Shown in pieces: positions 7,128-11,234 of a stretch of 11,234 nucleotides of DNA. The stretch lies in assembly GCA_002373855.1 (NCBI GenBank), contig DFKO01000005.1:1-11234 (forward strand), given 5' to 3'. The DNA is from Lachnospiraceae bacterium UBA3643. Lineage in GTDB: Bacteria > Bacillota > Clostridia > Lachnospirales > Lachnospiraceae. The first letter of the stretch is position 1. Each line of letters starts with the position of its first letter. The notes beneath the pieces are model-generated. The model saw nothing but the letters and a program-made list of their open reading frames with translations. It was not told the origin of the DNA and searched no databases. The position numbers and the translations under genes were made by a program.

Positions 7128-7913
7128 CTACACAAACATCATCATTAGTTTACGGGGCAGCAGTTTACATGCCAGATAAAACATTTTCATATGAAGGCCG
7201 TAAACCGATCTGTTTTTCTTTTTCTTTGAATCCCATAGTGCTTTGATCACAACATATTTTTCTTTCGACATGAATAACTTTTTGAACTTTTTTATCTTTT
7301 CATATTTATCAGCCGTATCAAAGAAAGGCGTGTTGACCGCACCGGGGCATACCGCAGTCACATATATTTTTTTGTGGCGCAGTTCTTTTGAAAGGGCATC
7401 CGATAAGGATAGTACATAACTCTTTGTAGCTGCATATACCGCAAAATTGCTCTGACATATAAATGCAGCCGCGGAAGCAAGATTTATAATCCTTGAATCC
7501 TTATGCATATAATTAATGCATATGCTGGTCAGCATGGTCAGGGCCCTGCAGTTGATATCAACCATCCGGATATTATCCTCAGTGGAAATCACATCAAATC
7601 GACCCATATATCCGCATCCTGCACTGTTTATGAGGAGCCTTATATCGGGATCAACATCTTTTAATGAATCGGTCAGTCCTTTAAGTTCGTCCTCATCCGT
7701 AAGGTCCAAAGCAAATATTCTGGTATTTGATCTGACAAATTTAGATGTATGAAGAAGCCTCTGCTCATTTCTGCCGACAAGCCATACCTCGTCGATATCA
7801 GGAAAAAACATATGAGAATATAAAGCAAATCTCTTTCCCAGTCCGGAAGAAGCCCCTGTCACAATGGCTATCTTTAATCTTTCATTTGATTTCTTATTGG
7901 TTTTCTCAGTCAT
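7128..7913 (-). CDS. Short-chain dehydrogenase/reductase
   Basis: A 261-residue member of the classical SDR family, an NAD(P)-dependent oxidoreductase of unknown substrate. The nucleotide-binding motif TGASSGLG (19-26), NSAGCG (96-101), catalytic Asn121 (NCRA), Ser147 (NLASAAA), Tyr160 and Lys164 (YAATK), and PGAVNTPF (190-197) are all present, so it should be active. VGRN (46-49) after the second strand, where an Arg follows the Gly, hints at NADP preference. The C-terminal 60 residues are lysine-rich and end in a hydrophobic and basic stretch (MKMFYLACKLLPRKLMMMFV), which may touch the membrane, as in DltE/YqjQ-like SDRs. The ATG lies 8 bases inside the end of the rsuA-like gene, with GAGGGG about 9 bases upstream. 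Substrate cannot be read from context. Confidence 0.93.
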   Translation of the reverse strand: MTEKTNKKSNERLKIAIVTGASSGLGKRFALYSHMFFPDIDEVWLVGRNEQRLLHTSKFVRSNTRIFALDLTDEDELKGLTDSLKDVDPDIRLLINSAGCGYMGRFDVISTEDNIRMVDINCRALTMLTSICINYMHKDSRIINLASAAAFICQSNFAVYAATKSYVLSLSDALSKELRHKKIYVTAVCPGAVNTPFFDTADKYEKIKKFKKLFMSKEKYVVIKALWDSKKKKNRSVYGLHMKMFYLACKLLPRKLMMMFV

Positions 7914-8607
7914 TTTTTAACCCCTCTGTTTCATATTGTGTCAGCGCTCTGTACTCTCCCTGTTTTAATTTGGGATCAAGCAGCAGATTTTTCATCCTGA
8001 TCCTGTTCAGCTTAAGGACCAGATTGCCGCACGCTTCAAACATTCGTTTTATCTGATGATATCTCCCTTCATGGAGGATTATATTACTGTGATACTCATC
8101 AGCAGTAATCTTAAGTAATGACGGCATTGTCTTCTTTTCATCCCCGATATCAACACCTTCAGAAAACTTTTCTATCATTTCATCAGTGACCGGTTCTTTT
8201 GATATTATCTCATATTCTTTATCCACATGTTTTTTTGGTGCCAGCAGCTTATGGCATAAAGGCCCGTCATCAGTTAATACCACCAGCCCCGTCGTATCCT
8301 TATCCAGTCTGCCTATTGGGAAAAGACGATCTCTGTATGGTTCATCGATGAGCTCCAGTATACTGTGCTGTCCTTTTTCATCTGATGAGCAGACATATCC
8401 GTCCGGTTTATTGAGCATGATATAGTGATATTTATGATACTCAATCACATTTCCGCCAAGTGTACATATATCATTTTCTTCATCTACGATATATCCCGGA
8501 TCTTTTATGATATTACGATTAACCGTAACCTGACCTTTCTTTATGAGATTTTTTACTTCAGATCTGGTGCATTCTGAGGAATCAGCCAGGTATTTATCCA
8601 GTCTCAT
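7906..8607 (-). CDS. rsuA: RsuA-family 16S rRNA pseudouridine synthase
   Basis: A 233-residue small-subunit-type pseudouridine synthase. An S4 domain (1-45, RLDKYLADSSECTRSEVKNL) is followed by the catalytic domain with Asp102 in GRLDKDTTGLVVLTDDG (99-115) and the family signature EGRYHQIKRMFEACGN. Length and motif spacing match RsuA, which in E. coli makes pseudouridine 516 of 16S rRNA; RluB, RluE and RluF are related alternatives and cannot be fully excluded. The end of the gene overlaps the next gene's start by 8 bases (ATGACTGA region, 7906-7913). The ATG lies 14 bases downstream of a strong hairpin and has only a weak purine stretch (AAGAA) as ribosome site, so the expression signals here are unclear. 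Confidence 0.88.
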   Translation of the reverse strand: MRLDKYLADSSECTRSEVKNLIKKGQVTVNRNIIKDPGYIVDEENDICTLGGNVIEYHKYHYIMLNKPDGYVCSSDEKGQHSILELIDEPYRDRLFPIGRLDKDTTGLVVLTDDGPLCHKLLAPKKHVDKEYEIISKEPVTDEMIEKFSEGVDIGDEKKTMPSLLKITADEYHSNIILHEGRYHQIKRMFEACGNLVLKLNRIRMKNLLLDPKLKQGEYRALTQYETEGLKND

Positions 8608-8621
8608 TTGTTCTTAATGTA

Positions 8622-8648
8622 ATAAAGCACTGCAATGCAGTGCTTTAT
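8622..8648. terminator. Perfect inverted repeat, probable (bidirectional) intrinsic terminator
   Basis: Arms ATAAAGCACTGCA (8622-8634) and TGCAGTGCTTTAT (8636-8648) are perfectly complementary around a single central base, giving about 10-11 paired bases plus a small loop in RNA. On the minus strand the stem begins 21 bases after the stop of the coiled-coil gene and ends in GCUUUAUUACAUU, a modest U-rich tail. This fits an intrinsic terminator for the topoisomerase-rsmD-coaD unit, although the weak tail suggests incomplete termination. I see no convincing promoter between it and the rsuA-like gene, so read-through may supply that gene. Confidence 0.6.
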
Positions 8649-8668
8649 GAATTATTTATCTGAAAATA

Positions 8669-9283
8669 TTAATCGTTTGATATCTCACTAAGTCCGCCAA
8701 CACCGTTAATGGGACGATTGTTATTAACAGGAGCCGGTTCGTTAGCACCGTTAAGCTCATTCAGGTTGTCATTAACGGTCTGCCCGACTTTATTGAGTGA
8801 ATCGAGGAGTTTATTTGTATTCCTTGTAGTCACATCGACGCAGTTATTAATGATCTCCGAGAGATTTACCAGCATATCATTAAGATAACGCTGAGCGGAA
8901 TCCCTGTATTCATTACCCTCTCTCACGTAATTATCATATATCTCCTGGCCCTGCTCTGCTGCAGCCTGTACAATGCTGTCAGCTCTGCGGATAGCCTGCT
9001 GATTGATCTCATTTTCTGAGAGCAGCTCATTTGTCTTTTCGGTAGCATCATTTACTATCTTTGATGCTCTCTCCTTAGCCTCTGTCTCGATAGCCTCACT
9101 TCTGGCCATTACATCTCTGGCATACTCGATTTCCTTGGGGATATCCCTGCGGAGCTTATCAATTATCTCCTCGAGTTCCTCCTTGTCACATATGATCTTG
9201 CCCTGAGACAAAAGAGTTGTCTTACAGTTATCTATATAATCATAAAGTTCATTAATATCATCTTCAATACGATTCTGTTTCAT
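8669..9283 (-). CDS. Coiled-coil protein of unknown function (DivIVA/ATPase-subunit-like)
   Basis: A 204-residue, highly charged protein that is mostly predicted helix. Residues about 1-50 are rich in Asp, Glu and Ile; about 55-135 form a long heptad-like stretch rich in Ala, Glu and Arg (ARSEAIETEAKERASKIVND, then RRADSIVQAAAEQGQEI); about 135-175 form a further helix. The tail from about 178 is Asn-, Pro- and Gly-rich and probably disordered. There is no signal peptide, membrane helix or nucleotide-binding motif, so labels such as 'ATPase' often given to similar proteins rest on coiled-coil similarity only. A DivIVA-like or scaffold role is possible but unproven. GGGAG lies 8 bases before the ATG. 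It follows coaD by 45 bases and is the last gene before the 8622-8648 hairpin. Confidence 0.75.
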   Translation of the reverse strand: MKQNRIEDDINELYDYIDNCKTTLLSQGKIICDKEELEEIIDKLRRDIPKEIEYARDVMARSEAIETEAKERASKIVNDATEKTNELLSENEINQQAIRRADSIVQAAAEQGQEIYDNYVREGNEYRDSAQRYLNDMLVNLSEIINNCVDVTTRNTNKLLDSLNKVGQTVNDNLNELNGANEPAPVNNNRPINGVGGLSEISND

Positions 9284-9328
9284 AATGCATCTCCCGAATT
9301 ACTTATTTAACCCCTTACATATAACCCT

Positions 9329-9814
9329 TTATACTCTGCCTATTTTCTCGCGTATCATTTCATCCACATAAGGTGGCACACATCTTGATACATCTCCGCC
9401 AAAGCTTGCAATCTCTTTAACTACGGATGAGCTGAGATATGCATACTCAAGACTCGTTGTGAGAAATACAGTATCGAGACCGTCATCGGAAAACTTTCTG
9501 TTGGTCTGGGCTATCTGAAGCTCGTACTCAAAATCAGTCACGGCTCTGAGTCCTCTTATGGCCACATGAACGTTATTTTCCTTTGCGTAATCAATGAGAA
9601 GACCTTCAAATGTATCAACAGAAACATTAGGCAGGTCTTTTACAGCCTCGTTTAATATTTTAACACGGTCTTCCACAGAAAACAACGGGCTTTTAGCCTT
9701 ATTGTTCAGCACGCAGACTACTACCTGCTCAAACATTTTTGATGCTCTTTTAATTATATCCAGATGCCCGAGGGTCATCGGGTCAAAAGACCCGGGGTAA
9801 ACAGCTTTTATCAC
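9329..9814 (-). CDS. coaD: Pantetheine-phosphate adenylyltransferase
   Basis: CoaD transfers AMP from ATP to 4'-phosphopantetheine, giving dephospho-CoA, the penultimate step of coenzyme A synthesis. The 161-residue length is standard. The nucleotidyltransferase motif TLGH (14-17, after YPGSFDPM), the substrate-binding [20 protein letters not shown] (87-106) and the [10 protein letters not shown] stretch (126-135) are intact. The start codon is GTG (9812-9814), fixed by the conserved start of the fold at residue 3 onward and by GAGGAG 9 bases upstream. The gene begins 2 bases after the rsmD stop; the rsmD-coaD pair is a widespread conserved arrangement in bacteria, and translational coupling is likely. 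Confidence 0.98.
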   Translation of the reverse strand: MIKAVYPGSFDPMTLGHLDIIKRASKMFEQVVVCVLNNKAKSPLFSVEDRVKILNEAVKDLPNVSVDTFEGLLIDYAKENNVHVAIRGLRAVTDFEYELQIAQTNRKFSDDGLDTVFLTTSLEYAYLSSSVVKEIASFGGDVSRCVPPYVDEMIREKIGRV

Positions 9815-9816
9815 TT

Positions 9817-10365
9817 CTACTTTCTCCTCAAAAATACATGCTTGTTTGTTTTATAAATCTTCTCCTTGATAATATCATATCCAAGAGAATCAGCATACGA
9901 AAAATCTGTATCTTTTGCTTCTTCAATGACTATCAGAGTATCCTCACCTATACATTTTGCGGTCACACCTGCCTCAAGGATCAGTCTGTCATAGCCCTTC
10001 TTATAAGGAGGATCGGCAAAAATGATATCTGCCGTCTCTCTTATAGTATACTTAAGAGCCTCTATGGCATCCTGCTTTAGTATCATGCTCTCGGCTTCAA
10101 ATTTACAGTGCTTTACATTCTGTTCGATACAGGCGAGGGCATCCTTTGCATTTTCAATAAAATATGCTTTTTTTGCTCCTCTGCTGAGGGCTTCAATGCC
10201 GCATGCGCCGCTTCCCGCAAAGAGATCCACAAATACACTGCCCGGCACATCTGTCTGCATTACATTAAACAGGGTCTCCCTGATCCTGTCTGTTGTAGGT
10301 CTGGTGCCGAGGCCTGTCGGAGTCACAAGCTGTAAACTTCTGGCTGTTCCTGCAATTACTCTCAT
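9817..10365 (-). CDS. rsmD: 16S rRNA (guanine(966)-N(2))-methyltransferase
   Basis: RsmD methylates the exocyclic amine of G966 (E. coli numbering) of 16S rRNA in the small subunit, using S-adenosylmethionine. The 182-residue protein starts with the family's [13 protein letters not shown] and [14 protein letters not shown] (21-34). The SAM-binding motif I is [19 protein letters not shown] (46-64), and the catalytic D/NPPY motif is ADPPY (117-121). The start has AGGAAATAGG overlapping the upstream stop, about 8 bases away. It lies 9 bases after the topoisomerase gene and 2 bases before coaD, so the three are probably one transcription unit. Confidence 0.96.
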   Translation of the reverse strand: MRVIAGTARSLQLVTPTGLGTRPTTDRIRETLFNVMQTDVPGSVFVDLFAGSGACGIEALSRGAKKAYFIENAKDALACIEQNVKHCKFEAESMILKQDAIEALKYTIRETADIIFADPPYKKGYDRLILEAGVTAKCIGEDTLIVIEEAKDTDFSYADSLGYDIIKEKIYKTNKHVFLRRK

Positions 10366-10374
10366 AAATATTAC

Positions 10375-11234
10375 CTATTTCCTGATCTTTGAACCTTTAC
10401 TGTCTCGTTTTGTGATCTTAATTGATGATAAACTGATTTCCTTATCATCATCTTTAATTATCTGATCTTCATATCCGTTCAGATAATATACACTTTCTAT
10501 CAGATCGTTTGTACCAAGCTTCATACCCCTGACACCGATCGCAGTCTTACCCTTGTCAGGGATTTCATTAATATCAAATCTTAAATAAAATCCTTCTTTT
10601 GATTTAAGTACAACACTCTGAAGGTCTGTAAATACCTGGACGCTGACAACCTTATCATTATCGGCAAGCTTTGTTGCGGCAACAGTCCTTCTGGTTACAT
10701 CAAACTCACCGCCGGATACTATCTTCATATTGGCCTGGGCTGTTATAAATACAATCCTGTACAGGTTAAGCTCAGACTGGCTGGCTGCATATATTGCATC
10801 CTCAACCTTACAGTCATAATTAGAAATATTGTCAACAGGCACTCCCTTATCACGGAATTTTCCAAAAGGTATATCAAGTGCTTTTATTGTATGCAGATTT
10901 CCTATATCAGTAAACAGGCATACCTTACCTGTATTCTTGCACTTAACAATAAATTTACTCTCTTCTACAGCAGCCTCTTTATTACGCTCAAATGTAGCTT
11001 CGTCCACAGTTTTGCAGTATCCGAATCTGTCCATGAGGAAATATACATCCTGCTCAACTATCTTGTTTGCCTCAAATACAGCTTCCTCACCGTTTTCGAT
11101 AACTGTACGGCGTTCCCTGCCAAATTCTTTCTTGAATGAATCAAGTTCATTAATAAGGAGCTGGGCCATTGAAGTACGGCTGTCCAGGAGATCCTCATAT
11201 CTGTAAATATTCTTGCATGTCTGCTCGTAATCAG
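10375..11234 (-). CDS. Topoisomerase IV/gyrase-type subunit A, C-terminal part
   Basis: The reading frame is open to the window edge, so only the last 285 residues or so of a type IIA topoisomerase A subunit are visible. The visible start is DYEQTCKNIYRYEDLLDSRT, followed by the end of the breakage-reunion domain's coiled-coil region (NELDSFKKEFGRERRTVIEN) and then a beta-pinwheel DNA-wrapping domain with recurrent strands such as GKVCLFTDIGNLHTIKA, FDVTRRTVAATKL and GKTAIGVRGMKLG. The catalytic tyrosine lies outside the window. No GyrA box (QRRGGxG) is visible and the pinwheel is short, which favours a ParC/topoisomerase IV-like paralogue over gyrase A; the choice is not certain from a fragment. 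A Met at 11167-11169 is internal, not the start. The gene ends 9 bases before rsmD. Confidence 0.88.
   Translation of the reverse strand, partial: DYEQTCKNIYRYEDLLDSRTSMAQLLINELDSFKKEFGRERRTVIENGEEAVFEANKIVEQDVYFLMDRFGYCKTVDEATFERNKEAAVEESKFIVKCKNTGKVCLFTDIGNLHTIKALDIPFGKFRDKGVPVDNISNYDCKVEDAIYAASQSELNLYRIVFITAQANMKIVSGGEFDVTRRTVAATKLADNDKVVSVQVFTDLQSVVLKSKEGFYLRFDINEIPDKGKTAIGVRGMKLGTNDLIESVYYLNGYEDQIIKDDDKEISLSSIKITKRDSKGSKIRK

Noticed and set aside
7502..7522. Inverted repeat TATGCAT / ATGCATA with a 7-base centre
   Set aside because: It lies inside the SDR coding region (Cys-Ile-Asn-Tyr-Met-His), is AT-rich and short, and has no promoter or terminator context.
10022..10465. Plus-strand 147-codon frame opposite rsmD and the topoisomerase end
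   Set aside because: Antisense to the SAM-binding and catalytic motifs of rsmD; no ribosome site or protein-family resemblance.
11167..11169. Met codon as the start of the topoisomerase-like protein
   Set aside because: The frame stays open upstream to the window edge and encodes the conserved RYEDLLDSRTSM segment, so this Met is internal.
1..11234. Mobile element, CRISPR, toxin-antitoxin or defence island
   Set aside because: All genes are core-genome families in one orientation with tight spacing; no transposase, repeat array, integrase or attachment site was seen.

Overview
The window is a compact, AT-leaning chromosomal segment in which every recognisable gene lies on the minus strand. 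The gene families, the Gram-positive style ribosome binding sites and the sigma-A type promoter point to a Firmicute of class Clostridia. The combination of a HisZ/short-HisG enzyme, a HisA/HisF-like domain fused to HisI, and a radical SAM/B12 protein of the TIGR03960 type looks most like Lachnospiraceae; this placement is inference from family resemblance, not a database match. There is no sign of phage, insertion sequence, CRISPR array, tRNA or rRNA. It is a core-genome region, with its interest in a few details.

In the direction of transcription (high to low coordinates) the first block is information processing and cofactor synthesis: the C-terminal part of a topoisomerase IV/gyrase A subunit (cut by the window edge), rsmD (16S rRNA guanine-N2 methyltransferase), coaD (coenzyme A synthesis) and a coiled-coil protein of unknown function. 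This block ends at a perfect inverted repeat (8622-8648) that looks like a terminator.

The second block is rsuA-like pseudouridine synthase, a short-chain dehydrogenase, an unrecognised two-helix membrane protein and an RluC/RluD-type pseudouridine synthase. Its genes overlap or are separated by a few bases, so they probably share a transcript.

The third block is a histidine operon with its own strong promoter (TTGACA, 17 bp, TAGAAT) at the end of the rlu gene: hisZ, hisG, hisD, hisB and a hisI gene with a degenerate TIM-barrel N-terminus. HisZ and HisG together carry out the first, feedback-controlled step; HisI, HisB and HisD carry out the third, seventh and the last two steps. hisE, hisA, hisF, hisH and hisC are not visible, so they must lie elsewhere. 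The operon runs without a break into a radical SAM/B12-binding protein whose start codon overlaps the hisI stop; that gene leaves the window at position 1.

No new multi-gene system is evident. The best leads are the HisA/HisF-like domain that has lost both catalytic aspartates and both phosphate loops, the palindrome in the short his leader, the start-stop overlap at the membrane protein, and the coupling of hisI to the radical SAM gene. No gene-free stretch exceeds 75 bases.
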